64,000 bases of DNA from Lithodes maja (Eukaryota > Arthropoda > Malacostraca > Decapoda > Lithodidae), in assembly GCA_037953745.1 (NCBI GenBank), contig JBAKBP010012303.1:1-64000 (forward strand). Reading direction: 5' to 3'. Positions 1 through 9,877 of the stretch are shown here, piece after piece. The translations under genes and the position numbers were made by a program. Each line of letters starts with the position of its first letter. Position 1 is the stretch's first letter. Under the pieces are notes generated by a model. It had not been told where the DNA came from. It searched no databases and saw only the letters and a program-made list of their open reading frames with translations.

Positions 1-148
1 GTTCAGCCGGCTGTTGTTTACATGCGTCGTACCGACGCCTCGCACACCAAGCTCACAGGCTTTCAACCACTGGGCGTTCAAGAGCCCTTCCGGGCAGCTC
101 GGGTATGCTTTTTTATGGGCGTTCAAGAGCCCTTCCGGGAACGAAGGG
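1..148 (-). mobile_element. TTAA-1 MITE (piggyBac-type), cut by window edge
   Basis: Right part of a short non-coding element whose other copies in this window are about 480 bp. It ends in CGGGAACGAAGGG followed by TTAA at 149-152, the target expected of piggyBac-type elements. The body shares the ACATGCGTCG and CCTCGCACACCAAGCT segments with the copies at 10362-10841 and elsewhere. The other end lies outside the window. Confidence 0.75.
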
Positions 149-152
149 TTAA

Positions 153-809
153 GGAGCATTTAGTCTTCACACCGTGAACATTACATAATTATACAGTAGT
201 CTAATTTGCAGTAATATACAGGACAGACACAGGTAACACATTAATGGCAAGTGGTATCCCTGCACCACTACACCAGTATTGCCAGCTAATTCTGCGAGCC
301 CCAGAGCAAGGGTGGGTCAGCTGGAACTTTGACCAACTGTACATAAAAGGCAACAGGTGGTCAGTGCGCGTCGGTGTTATGGCTGCTCGGCGTCTACAGG
401 ATGGCGGCCATATGCATTACGGGATGCGCACGGTCGCGAAACGGGTGACTTTGATCGCAAAAAAGCGTACCTGGAAAATAAATATTTTGGCGCGAAACAT
501 GAAACCGCGAAATCGATATACGCGAAATGCTGAGTTTTACTGTACCTAACAAAATATACCTTCGATCTGGTTTCCAATTCCAATGTGAAGAGCCTCAAAA
601 TATTACGAAAAAATAACTTATTCATCGAAATTGCCGGAATAAACACTCGTGTGACACCAGCTTTCACTCCCATAACAACAGTGACCAGACAGACCAGGTT
701 ATAAGTAGCCACAGTTGTGCCACATATTCTGTTACACTATACTAAGATGCATTAATATAATCTTAAAAGATACTGTAATAAACATTAAATATTTATTTAG
801 AGTGTCAAT
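153..809. other. Spacer without recognised gene
   Basis: AT-rich DNA with no recognisable domain, repeat or RNA gene. A 101-codon open frame at 244-549 has no protein-like composition or family resemblance, so I do not call it. Confidence 0.5.
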
Positions 810-811
810 TA

Positions 812-1571
812 CAGTCAGCCCCCCCAATACGCGATTCCACAATTCGCGAAAACCCTAATACACGAGTGACCCCTCGAAAATAACATTAATTAATTAAACA
901 TTAATTACGCGAGGTGGTACCACAATACACGAATCGAGAGCTAAGAAGGGGCCAAATCCGCTATTCCCGCTTGATACGCGAGCACGTCTACGTTTCGCGA
1001 GGCCCAGGAGTAGCTCTGAAAAAAGAAGAAGACGGGCATACGCCTGCCTTCCCTCCCGCTTACCCTCCCTCCCTCCCTCCCACAGTCCCGCTCAAGCGTC
1101 ATAGCCGTGCGGAGTGACCAAACGTTTGTAGTGCCTGCCACTTTTTTCGCCATGCCACGCCAATATAAGAAGATAACACACAAAATGAAGGTGGAAGTGT
1201 TGGATAGCAAGAAAAAAGGAGAAGGAAACTGTGCAATAGGCTTGTCAGAGTAAACTGTTCGTACGATTTGGTCAGGGAGGGAGAAGTTGGAGAAAATCGT
1301 GAAGTCCTACGGTCCTAGTCCTAGTCCTAGCCTATCTTTTAAGGTAAGGTTTCATATTTTTATTCATTGTTCTTATTATATATAAGATATAGACTGTACT
1401 GTAGAGCCAAAAATGTCGAAAATAAGGCCAACATTTTTGAAAATAGGCCATAATTGAGAGATGTCACCCATATCTAATTATTCCTATTTAAAGTTAGGTC
1501 CACAATACGCGGATTCCCAATACGCGATGCCTCCTGTCGCCCCTATTCTCGCGTATTGGGGGGGCTGACTG
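812..1571 (+). mobile_element. Tigger/pogo-like DNA transposon remnant
   Basis: The ends form an inverted repeat starting CAGTCAGCCCCCCCAATACG on both sides, at least 22 bp without mismatch, flanked by TA at 810-811 and 1572-1573. TA target duplication and CAGT-type ends are those of the Tc1/mariner superfamily, pogo/Tigger branch. At 760 bp it is far shorter than an autonomous element, but it keeps the start of a transposase gene (1152-1340), so it is an internally deleted derivative rather than a featureless MITE. Confidence 0.8.
1152..1340 (+). pseudogene. Tigger/pogo transposase N-terminal DNA-binding remnant
   Basis: An ATG at 1152 opens a reading frame with the pattern of the Psq/CENP-B type helix-turn-helix found at the amino end of Tigger and pogo transposases: a basic lead, KMKVEVLDSKKKGEG, then after one in-frame TAA at 1251 TVRTIWSGREKLEKIVKS. 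In the family this domain binds the terminal inverted repeats. The frame fades into proline/serine codons after about 1300 and the CENP-B-like and DDE catalytic regions are absent. It lies inside the TA-flanked element at 812-1571, which supports the assignment. It is a dead fragment: one stop plus loss of the catalytic part. Confidence 0.65.
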
Positions 1572-1751
1572 TACTTGAATTACTGTACAGACTAATATAT
1601 TTAATTATTTTGTTCAACTTTCTCATAAAATGTGGCATATGAGCACTCACGTGACTGTGTGTGTGTGTGGTTCGATTTGACAACAACGCTCTCGACTGTA
1701 CGGTTTTAAGTGGTTTTAGGACAAATTCAAGCATGTACCTTTTAACCAAGT

Positions 1752-2340
1752 GTGAAAAGGAACACCTTGAGATGGTTCGGCTATATGGAACGTATGGGAA
1801 GCGAGAGAATGACTAAGAAGGTGTACGAGAGCGAGGTGGAAGGACGAGAGGGAGAGGTAAACCGAAAGAGAGGTAGAAGGATGGAGTGAAGAAATACAGT
1901 AGGGTCTCACATAAAACGAGTATATGGTCGATAAACGAGAGCGTTTTATGCAATTTCGTTTTATGTGAACACAGCATTTTGGTGGCCCAATATCGTCAAT
2001 GTTCACTGGAAGCGTAAATTTCCGTCAGGAGCGTACGATATTTCGTACGTTTTGTACGATATTTCGGCGTTCTATATGAAAGCGTACGATATTTCAGCGC
2101 TCTATATGAAAACTCCTCGGATTTGCCCCACTTTGGCGGCGGAATCGTTTTATGTGATCACATTCGTTCTGATCGAAAATTAAATATTAATATTTTAGGT
2201 CGCTCATTTTATCTGAACACGTTTTATGCGGGACCCTACTGTATATGTATGAAGGTGGTGCCGGTTGGGAGGAGGGGCGTCGACTGACTGGGGACAGAGG
2301 TGCATGGGGGCGTTTCGTTCGTGGCCACCCCTTCGGAGAT
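1752..2340 (+). pseudogene. LINE ORF2 C-terminal tail fragment, split by a MITE
   Basis: Codons 1752-1886 read TLRWFGYMERMGSERMTKKV followed by YESEVEG and an Arg/Lys-rich stretch. This is the familiar end of many non-LTR retrotransposon ORF2 proteins (LRWFGH.ERM, then a basic GRPR.R segment), lying carboxy-terminal to reverse transcriptase. A TGA follows at 1887. The fragment is then interrupted by the TA-flanked MITE at 1897-2241. Sequence resuming at 2244 includes a GVDxLGTEVHG-like reading in another frame and probably belongs to the same LINE 3' end. No reverse transcriptase remains here. Clade not determined. Confidence 0.6.
1897..2241. mobile_element. Tigger-like MITE, 345 bp
   Basis: The left end CAGTAGGGTCTCACATAAAA and the inverted right end CAGTAGGGTCCCGCATAAAA match at 18 of 20 positions. 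Flanking TA dinucleotides stand at 1895-1896 and 2242-2243. The interior is AT-rich and non-coding, with the motif GTACGATATTTC repeated (about 2034-2095). It lies inside a LINE tail fragment, so it is younger than that fragment. Confidence 0.8.
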
Positions 2341-2714
2341 CACAGGATCAGGTAATAGTTAGATAGATAGACCTTTTAACTATTGTGTTAATATTTATTA
2401 CTATGTACTATGCTATAATGTACTGTCGCTGAAAACATAATACTGTAATGTTCTTATTTGTTTTTAATATGATGAATTTCACATACAATGCTGTAATGTA
2501 AAGTGTAGCAGTGGTAGGGTGATCTCCGTTTTCTATGGTGGCGCGGACTCCGCCTTTGAAGTTGGTCATATTAACCCTTTGAAGTCGGACATAAGCCAGA
2601 ATTCGGACATTTCGGAAAATTGGACATTTGGGAAATGGCCATCCCCCAATTAGTCCGAGATAACGAGGGTTTACTGTATTTCCTAAATGCTAAAGATTTA
2701 AGTGTTTGGTCCAA
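2244..2714. other. Spacer with one Tigger-like terminus
   Basis: Mostly AT-rich sequence without genes. At 2655-2676 a right-hand terminus reads, inverted, CAGTAAACCCTCGTTATCTC, flanked by TA at 2677-2678. It resembles a Tigger-type end, but I could not find its left partner. Confidence 0.4.
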
Positions 2715-2718
2715 TTAA

Positions 2719-3539
2719 CCTCTAAGCTGCGCACTGTGCGCAGCTATGGTATTTGAAAGTGCCCGCCTTGCGAAGATATTCTGATTCATTCCTGAGTAAA
2801 ATCGTCAATTTACCATACACAGTATATAATTAATACTTATCCATGTGCGCCTATTTTACTTTTAATATGAACATATGGGGGCTTTGGTTTCCCGGGTGTT
2901 TCCGCACCCTCCTCAGCTCCCCGCCATGGAGTAGCTTCGGTCACCCAGGCTTTATTGTGGTAGGCAGGGAGGGTTCTGTTGGGGCACTCAGTTATGGCCT
3001 TGGCCTTGCTCGGGGCTGTTCGGCCAGGCAGCCTGAGGAAAAACAACAACAACATATGAACATTGGAACACAATAAAACAAGTGGTAACAGCAATTGGCT
3101 GGTGAAAATCGTATATTTTAGCCCCGCGGTCGTAATCTGGCCTCGAGCGGTGAGACAAACACCCTCCCTCTCTCTTGTCTCGGATGGTACTGAGAGACAA
3201 GGGGAGCTCTCAGACTGGCTTGGAGGGTCAGAGATACACTCCTCCACCACCCCTCTCTCTCCCACCCATCCTCTCATGAAAATATTCGATAATTATCGGG
3301 AACAATAGAGAAAATACCTGATAATTGAGGAGGGGGGGGAGGAGGGGAAAAGGGGGGTTGAGACACATGTGTAGGAGTGGTAGAAAGTAATGGAGGGGAA
3401 TTATCTCACCTAAACACAAATTGCTTTGTTTTGAGTGCCACTGGGGTGTTTTAATAGGCTTTTTTTAGGCCTTGGATCTTCATAGTCTGGCCACATTCGC
3501 CCAGTAGAACCTAGTAAGAGTCTGGCCACAGTCCAGAGG
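2719..3539 (+). mobile_element. TTAA-2 piggyBac-like MITE with nested SINE-like repeat
   Basis: Bounded by TTAA at 2715-2718 and 3540-3543, with short inverted ends CCTCT...AGAGG. Removing the SINE-like insert at about 2872-3057 leaves about 630 bp, close to the 621-bp relative at 34920-35540. Both share the segment TTAATACTTATCCATRTGCG and a segment around AATAAAAC(A/G)AGTG. A reverse-orientation relative lies at 5266-6349. No coding capacity. Confidence 0.65.
2872..3057 (+). repeat. SINE-like repeat with AAC-rich tail (short copy)
   Basis: Unit running from GGGGGCTTTGGTTTCCCGGG to a 3' tail of AAC triplets. Longer copies lie at 7008-7420 (minus), 36215-36525 and 38126-38545. The last 60 bp before the tail, around CTGTTCGGCCAGGCAGCCTG, resemble the 3' end of the LINE fragment at 7428-7900. 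It is inserted in a TTAA-2 element. Confidence 0.7.
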
Positions 3540-3543
3540 TTAA

Positions 3544-3690
3544 GCTATATTACGTAAAGTTGGCTAGGTTGGGCTGAGCTAGTTGGCATAATTTACAGTT
3601 AGACTATATTATGTTAGATTACATTAGTCAGGCTTAGTTAGGTTGAACTTGGTTGGGTTGGGCTGGGTTCGAATGAGTTAGGTTAAAAAT
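3544..3690 (+). repeat. Degenerate TTAGG/GGTTGGG-like tract
   Basis: Irregular runs of TTAGGTT, GGTTGGG and GGCTGGG, for example GGTTGGGTTGGGCTGGGTT near 3652. TTAGG is the arthropod telomere unit, so this may be a decayed interstitial telomere-like tract or just a GT-rich low-complexity stretch. Confidence 0.35.
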
Positions 3691-4398
3691 AAAAAAAAAG
3701 TAAGGGGATGAATCACCCAAGACCATTTATCTCAAGAAAAGAAAAATCACCTTAATTGTTTTGCAGTCTCACCATAATTATATTACGATAAAATGTAAAT
3801 CTGCCTGAATAATTTAACCCTCTCACGACCATATGACGCAGAGGTTGCCAGATTAGCAATAAGAAATAGAATTCTCTCACTCTTATAATTACCTCTCCAA
3901 AATTAGTTTTCTGCCCACAGCTAACTCAAAGACAACTGCAGAGGTTAAAGTAACCAAACTAAAGGTTTCTAAATACCCCTGATGGTAATAAAGGCTTTAA
4001 AGTATCCCTAATAGGCTAAAAAATGTGAGAGGATTAATCAGACATTTTATGATATGAATACAAGTGAAATTGTAATCCAGACATTGGATGAAAAGTTTAA
4101 AGGAACTCTCATCAAATGACTCCTTACATCTGAACACTTCTATTCAACACCACCAAGAACCAAACCATCCATTGCACTCTACCAAACCTAAACACAAAAT
4201 AAGAGAATATACCTTACTTTTGAACTAAACAAATTATAATTATATTGTTCAATATACTGTACTAGTATTCACAAGCTTAGGAAAGACATGTGTCACATTT
4301 CTAGAATCATAACGATTGATACCTACAGTATACATCTTTTCGAAGTTGAATAAAAAATCTAATTGTTGCCTTGAATGTGTTATATGATGCCTTCATTT
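3691..4398. other. Spacer without recognised gene
   Basis: AT-rich sequence, no domain, RNA gene or repeat boundary that I can recognise. Confidence 0.5.
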
Positions 4399-4402
4399 TT
4401 AA

Positions 4403-4882
4403 CCCTCCAGACCCGGTTGGGCTCTGAGGCCTCCATAAAAAACACAGCCCGCACAACCCGGAAGGGTGCTGAGGCTCCGGCAGCTTGAAAGCCTGTAAGC
4501 TTGGTGTGCGAGGCGTCCGTCTGACGCATGTAAACAACAGCCAGCTGGACCGACGCCGCGCATCTCCGACCACAAGAAGGAGTGCGTCGCTTGTTTGTGT
4601 GTGCCTGTATGTTATTGTTAAGTAGCGAAAAGTAGTGTAAAGTGGCTGTTTTTGCCACAAAGTTATCTCCAATGAAATCGTCATCACAACTGAACCAGTT
4701 GACTTAGAGAGCTCTACTTAACGCCATTCTACAGGTACGAAACACATATATGCTTGGGGATGCGTGGGAATGCGGAAGCAGTCAAAATAACAATAATACG
4801 GTAGCCTAGGCGTAGAAGTTTTTCGGCCAAAACCCCCGGGTTTTGGGATAAATTATATAATACAATAGCCGGGGCTGGAGGG
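4403..4882 (+). mobile_element. TTAA-1 MITE, complete (480 bp)
   Basis: TTAA at 4399-4402 and 4883-4886 flank inverted ends CCCTCCAGACCCGG and CCGGGGCTGGAGGG. This is the clearest single copy of the family. The interior carries the shared blocks AGGCGTCCGT, ACCACAAGAAGGAG and AGAGAGCTCTAC. The last block also occurs in the subterminal part of the piggyBac relic near 11515, consistent with derivation by internal deletion of such an element. Confidence 0.9.
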
Positions 4883-5265
4883 TTAAGTAAGAATTATTAT
4901 TTCTGAAACATCTGGAGCCACACAAGTGTCCTGAAATAGCTGAGCCGCAGCTTGCCGACCCCTGGTCTAGTTATTAAAATGTAAAACTTGCAAACTAAAC
5001 AAACCAAAACTTGGACAAAGACAATATAAAGGCAAAATAACTAATCAAAATCACTATGTGGAAACAACGCTTCCTAAAATAAAATTTATGAAACAAAAGA
5101 ACACAATCCACCACATTACTAAAGCAAGTTAATTTGTTTCCCAAGCAAATTAATCGTACACATAACAACGCACTATTGTCACGTTCAAGGAATTAGTCAG
5201 TTTGGGAAGTCCGGGACGTTCTGGTAAATTTTACTTAACTGCATGAATAAATAAACTACACTTAA

Positions 5266-6349
5266 CCCGGGAACGGCGAGAACACTCTTAACCCTTCCTA
5301 CCCGGTCTGCCTTAGGTAAGGGCAGCACGAAAGAAGGGCCGCTACCCGGTATGCCTTATCTAAGGCATGAGCTTAATAGCCTAATTAAGCTTGGTCCGAA
5401 CACCGTGCGTACGACGTATGTCAACAAACCCAAGCGTTCGTCACCGCACTTCCGAAAACAAGAAGGAGAAGACTCCTCAATGTTATTGTTCTGACGTCAT
5501 GACGAAATTAGTGTCTAAAAAGCCCCCATATTGGCAACATCTCTGCAATATTGGCTCCACTGAAATCGTCATCACAACTGAACCAGTTGACTTACAGAGC
5601 TCTACTCAATGCCAAAATACAGATTGAAAACCGCACTACGATTATAGATGAGTGGGAAAGTTCTAGCAGTGAAAATAAACATAAATACGGTAGCCTAGGC
5701 CTAGACGTTTTTCAGCCATATCGCCCGGGTAGGGGCGACCGTCATTTGGTAAGACAGCCCGGGGAGGAAGGGTTAAAAGGTGTTGGTGGGCAAGGGCGAG
5801 GACCCTCTTAAGAGGTAAGGCCTAAAAAAAAATTTTTTTTAAAGGCCCCAGTAGCATTTAAAAACAAATTTTTCCCCCTCCATACCTCATATCACTCCTC
5901 CACATCTGTCAAAATCCCCTCCTTCCCCCCTTCAATTATCACCTAGTTTTCCCCTTATTACCATCTTTATTGGTGTATTTACCATGCCAATATCTGCAAC
6001 CCGGTTCCAGGGTGTGGTGTTGTTGGCTACCGAGTGTGTTGGGTAAGGTAGGTTGTGGGTGAATGAGTCAGTCAAGCTTGAGGCCTCGCGAGGGGAGGGG
6101 CTGGCTCGCTCTGCTCCACAATGCATGAATGGACCGGCCGACTATAATTCGCGATTTTGACCATACATACACTATTCCCACTTGTTTTATTGTTGTTACA
6201 TGTTACTATCTTCATATTAAACGTAAAATAGGCGCATATGAATAAGTAATAACGATATTTATCGTAAAATTACGATTTTAGGTGGGACGGAGGCCTAATA
6301 TCGTCGCCCAGTTATATGGTGTCCACTACACCCTGCGCACGCTCGCCGG
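5266..6349 (-). mobile_element. TTAA-2 element, reverse copy, with nested TTAA-1
   Basis: It interrupts the repeat shared with 24864-25745, which gives the boundaries: TTAA at 5262-5265 and a degenerate TTAG at 6350-6353. The ends read CCCGGGAACGGCGAG and, inverted, CCCGGCGAGCGTGCG. It contains, in reverse, the AGGCGCATATGAATAAGTA segment shared with the copies at 2719-3539 and 34920-35540. Confidence 0.6.
5292..5772 (+). mobile_element. TTAA-1 MITE (481 bp) nested in TTAA-2
   Basis: TTAA at 5288-5291 and 5773-5776; inverted ends CCCTTCCTACCCGG and CCCGGGGAGGAAGGG. The interior shares CGTCATCACAACTGAACCAG and AGAGCTCTACTCAA with other family members. It is inserted 26 bp inside the left end of a TTAA-2 element. 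Confidence 0.85.
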
Positions 6350-6465
6350 GTTAGTGTCAAAATGTTCTATTAAAATCAAATTTGCAACCTGACAAGACAT
6401 TAACAATACCGGTAGTACTAAATACAAATTGCACTCACTAACGATAGCACTATCGGGTAGGAACC

Positions 6466-6514
6466 TGTAAGCATAGCTTCCGTATGGAGCTCAGTGGTCT
6501 GGCTAATCTGCTTT

Positions 6515-6558
<44 letters not shown>

Positions 6559-6568
6559 TAAGCATAGC
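6466..6568 (+). mobile_element. Micro-retroposon: 41-bp body, A38 tail, 12-bp target duplication
   Basis: TGTAAGCATAGC occurs at 6466-6477 and again at 6557-6568. Between them are a 41-bp body (6478-6518) and 38 consecutive A residues (6519-6556). The paralogous repeat at 25322-25333 has the target once and no insert, so the empty site is preserved. The body contains GGAGCTCAGTGG, which resembles a tRNA D-arm/A-box (TRGCTCAGTGG). A poly-A tail with a target duplication is the signature of LINE-type target-primed reverse transcription. Confidence 0.8.
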
Positions 6569-7007
6569 ATGCCTCAAGTGACCCCTATCAATAACTACCC
6601 TAAAATAACCTACATTTATCGTACACATAAATAAATAGATATAATATAGTAAAGACAAATAATTGCAAAATATGAAGAAGCAACAACAGATTTAAACAAA
6701 GAATACTCTTTTAACATGAACAATTAATTTTTAAAAATAATTTTAAAAACTAATAATAATAAAAATAGAAAAAGAAAAGCAATATATACAAACAGACAAA
6801 AAGTAAACAGAGGTTATAAAAGAAACTTCAAGTTAAAAATGCTTGATTAAAATTATTGATGTCAAATTTTAGAATAGTTAATAATTGACCCTAAAAAAAA
6901 AAAAAATTATGTAACAATTTACCTGCCTCAAAATATACATACAATGGTTTAACGTCGTTTTCCATGACATACATAGTATCGGCTCAGACATGGTTGCCTT
7001 TCCGCAG

Positions 7008-7420
7008 TTGTTGTTGTTGTTGTTGTTGTTCCTAAGCTGCCTGGCCGAACAACCCCAAGGCCCCGAGCAATGCCAAGGCCATAACCGAGCGCCCCCACAG
7101 AACCCTTCCTGCCGACCACAATAAAGCCTGGGTGACCGAAGCCACTTCATGGCGGGGAGCTGAGGAGGGTGCGGAAACGCCCGGGAAACCAAAGCCCCAC
7201 CCAGGGCCCTTTGCTCCTCAGCAATTATGAAGAGAAAGTTGAGGGGCAAAGGAGAGATGTGATGCTTTGGCTTCCAATTTTGTTAGATTGGGAGGTCAAT
7301 CCACGGAAGAGACGCCGTCACTTGAGATCTAGAAAATATATAAGTAAAAGGAACAGTCAGAGTAAGCTATGGGTATGGCAGAGATCGCTCAGTTCTCACT
7401 CTGATAGACCAGCCCATCAC
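7008..7420 (-). repeat. SINE-like repeat, long copy, minus strand
   Basis: On the minus strand it runs from GGGCTGGTCTATCAGAGTGA (near 7410) to an AAC-repeat tail at 7008-7030. It matches the plus-strand copy at 38126-38545 along its whole length, including TTTACTTATATATTTTCTAG and CCCAGGCTTTATTGTGG. No coding potential of its own is evident. It abuts the 3' tail of a LINE fragment. Confidence 0.75.
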
Positions 7421-7427
7421 CAACCGC

Positions 7428-7900
7428 AGTTGTTGATGTTGTTGTTCCCTAAGCTGCCTGGCCGAACAGCCCCAAGTCCCTAAGGAAGGCCATGGCCACG
7501 GTCGGGCTTTCCCACAGAGCTCTCAAGGAGTGTAGATTGTGTTGTTGGCGTAGGTGGTTGTGTGAAATGCAGTCTTCTATGATGTGTTTAATAGTATGGG
7601 GTGCTGTGTTACAACCTGGGCAGGAGTCGACGACGGAGTCATCCAGTCTCTTCTGATAGTTCAGAAGGGCTGGATGGTGTCCTTATCTCAGCCTGGCCAG
7701 GTGGACTCTGTCCTCGCGAGGAAGAGAGGATTCAGAAGGATGGATTTCGGGTGGTCGTGCCTGCAGCTGCGTGTTGTCTATGAGTGAGTGGATGGAACGG
7801 CGAGAGATATGAGTATGGATGTGCTTCTGGAAGCTTGGGGTGGGCAGGGAGGGAGAGAAGATAGTATTTGTGTGTGATAGCGTGGGCTGGGTGTTGTTTT
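7428..7900 (-). pseudogene. LINE ORF2 C-terminal end with zinc knuckle and tail
   Basis: The minus strand reads LPREDRVHLARLR, an in-frame TAA, GHHPALLNYQKRLDDSVVDS, CPGCNTAPHTIKHIIEDC and then LRALWESPTVAMAFLRDLG before a stop and an ACAACAACATC tail. This is the standard carboxy end of RNase H-bearing non-LTR retrotransposons (LxRLRxGH..., C-P-x-C...H...C, W..P...A.FL). The upstream RNase H core is not recognisable and reverse transcriptase is missing, so this is a 5'-truncated, mutated copy. Its last 60 bp match the ends of the SINE-like repeats nearby, suggesting that this LINE supplies their mobilising machinery. Confidence 0.75.
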
Positions 7901-7910
7901 AATATTTATT

Positions 7911-8297
7911 GGTGTCTGTGGATGTGTGGTCCTGGAGTGGCGGTGTCTACGCCGTAGGACCACCTCCCGGAGCTGCCGACCCTCCCGCCCGGGGACAAGA
8001 TCACCGACCAGTAGAGGACAGCCGGCTGCCGACCGTGGGGAGCAGTTTCCGGGAGCCAAACCGTCACAACCATTCCCTGCCCCCTCCCTGGGGGCACGAG
8101 TCATTTCCACAGTTGGAATATAATACAATAAAGTCCTGTCACAACACCGCACCATCATGTCATCACGTTGGCTGATGTTGGCATAATGCTAACCGTGTCG
8201 TGGCAAGACTCAGCTAAGTCCAATTGCAGCACCTGCACCTGCAGTACGTGTACTATGCAAACCTTACCAGCCTCAACAGTGATACAACAAGACAGTA
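7911..8297. other. Spacer, partly GC-rich, no recognised gene
   Basis: Several overlapping open frames between 7906 and 8175 run in opposite directions through GC-rich sequence. None shows a domain. Confidence 0.4.
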
Positions 8298-9081
8298 CAG
8301 TCTATCCTCCTACAATGCGATCCTCCTTTAACACGAGGGGGGTCCCCGATAAATTGTACATTTATTCAGTTAATTGTGGCCATGATATTGTAGATTCAAA
8401 CATTTTCTAACTAATTTCTCTAATATTATTCATACATTTCGATATATTCTAGGAACTTATATATTCTAGGTATTTCCTAGGACCGATCGGTCACTTTTAT
8501 TTACCGCCGTATGTATACGCGATCGCGTAATGCAAATTTCATATAGTACGAGGGTCGGATCGACCCCTTACAATGATCTTTTTCTTCTTTAGTTTCAAGG
8601 TAAGTGACATCTTTTTATATTTGTTAACCCTTTCTCTGCGGGCTTATTTGCGCTATTTAGGGCATATTCAGGCACTCCTGAATGATTAATCAAGTATCTG
8701 CATTAAATGAACTGTACAGTATTCTGCCAAAAACTAGGCGAAAATAGCTTCAAAATGACACCAGAACGAGCTTCATAGGTGGCGGCGTTCACCCGCAGCG
8801 TTGCCATAGACATTCGGGAAAACTCGCTAATTATTAGCACTCGCTCGCTCGGCAACACTGTCGAGACACCCGCGCGAGACCACAGTCTCCCTCAGTAAGC
8901 GGCTGGCTGCTCTGAGGGTCAGACAGAGGTCCCTCACGCTCCCGCCCACTGAAACTCGATTTCTACGGCTTTTACAGGCTTTTAACCCCTGGTTCCCGGA
9001 AGGGCTCTCAGGCACCCATAACAAACTAGGGCCCGAAACACGGATGGGCTCTTGAGCACCATAAGCTTGAAAGTCTATTAA

Positions 9082-9562
9082 CCCCTCAGACCCGGTTGGG
9101 CTCTGAGGCATCCATAAAAAACACCCGCGCGGAACCCGGAAGGGCCCTGAGGCTCTGGCACCTTGAAAGCCTGTAAGCTTGGTGTGCGAGGCGTCCGTGC
9201 GACGCATGTAAACAACAGCCGGTTGGACCGACGCCGCGCATCTCCGACCACAAGAAGGAAAGGCGTCCTTGTTCGTGTGTGCCTGTATGTTATTGTTAAG
9301 TGGTGAAAAGTGGTGAAAAGTAGTGTAAAGTGGCTGATATCGCCACAAAGTTATCTCCACGGAAATCGTCATCACAACTGAACCAGTTGACTTAGAGAGC
9401 TCTACTCAACGCCATTCTACAGGTACGAAACACATCTACGCTTGGGGATGCGCGGGAATGCGGAAGCAGTCAAAATAACAAAGATACAGTAGCCTAGGCG
9501 TAGAAGTTTTTCGGCCAAAACCTCCGGGTTTCGGTATGGAATACATAGCCGGGTCTGATGGG
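9082..9562 (+). mobile_element. TTAA-1 MITE nested in TTAA-1 (481 bp)
   Basis: TTAA 9078-9081 and 9563-9566; ends CCCCTCAGACCCGG and CCGGGTCTGATGGG. Same orientation as its host MITE. The sequence on either side of the TTAA is continuous MITE sequence (GCTTGAAAGTCTA, then GCTTGTTTTGAAAGG). Confidence 0.85.
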
Positions 9563-9877
9563 TTAAGCTTGTTTTGAAAGGCGTGCGTCCGACGCATGTA
9601 AACACAGCCAGTCGGAGCGACGCCGCGCACCTCCAAACACAAGAAGATCGGAGTTTGTTATTGTGTGGTCTGCTAAGACAGATTTAGTGTTGAAAAGTGT
9701 GTCATATTGCTAACATCGCCTCGAAACTCTCTCCACGGAAATCGTCATCACAACTGAACCAGTTGATTTAGAGAGCTCTACTGAACGCCAGTCTACAGGT
9801 ACGAAACACATCTACGTTTGGAGATGCGTGGGAATTCGGTAGCAGTTAAAATGACAAAGATACGGGTAGCCTATTAA

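Larger units (their letters stand above)
4930..6940 (+). repeat. Long repeat shared with the DIRS-A leader region
   Basis: Segments 4978-5261 and 6353-6935 closely match 24864-25160 and 25165-25745, from TGTAAAACTTGCAAACTAAA to AATTTACYTGCCTCAAAA. The intervening 5266-6349 is a TTAA-2 insertion and 6478-6568 a retroposed insert. This is a second copy of a sequence otherwise found upstream of DIRS-A gag, so it may be a DIRS fragment or an independent repeat that DIRS-A also carries. Confidence 0.7.

Noticed and set aside
244..549. 101-codon open frame near the left edge
   Set aside because: No domain, no good start context, and it is overlapped by an equally long antisense frame. Typical chance ORF.
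914..1117. Open frame inside the Tigger-like element
   Set aside because: Composed of low-complexity Pro/Ser codons over a TCCC-rich stretch; the transposase remnant lies elsewhere.
6478..6518. A tRNA gene at the A-box-like GAGCTCAGTGG
   Set aside because: Only a partial D-arm resemblance in 41 bp; no acceptor stem or T-arm. Treated as a retroposed fragment.
7909..8175. Overlapping GC-rich ORFs resembling a small protein
   Set aside because: Frames in both directions are open because of base composition; no recognisable motif.
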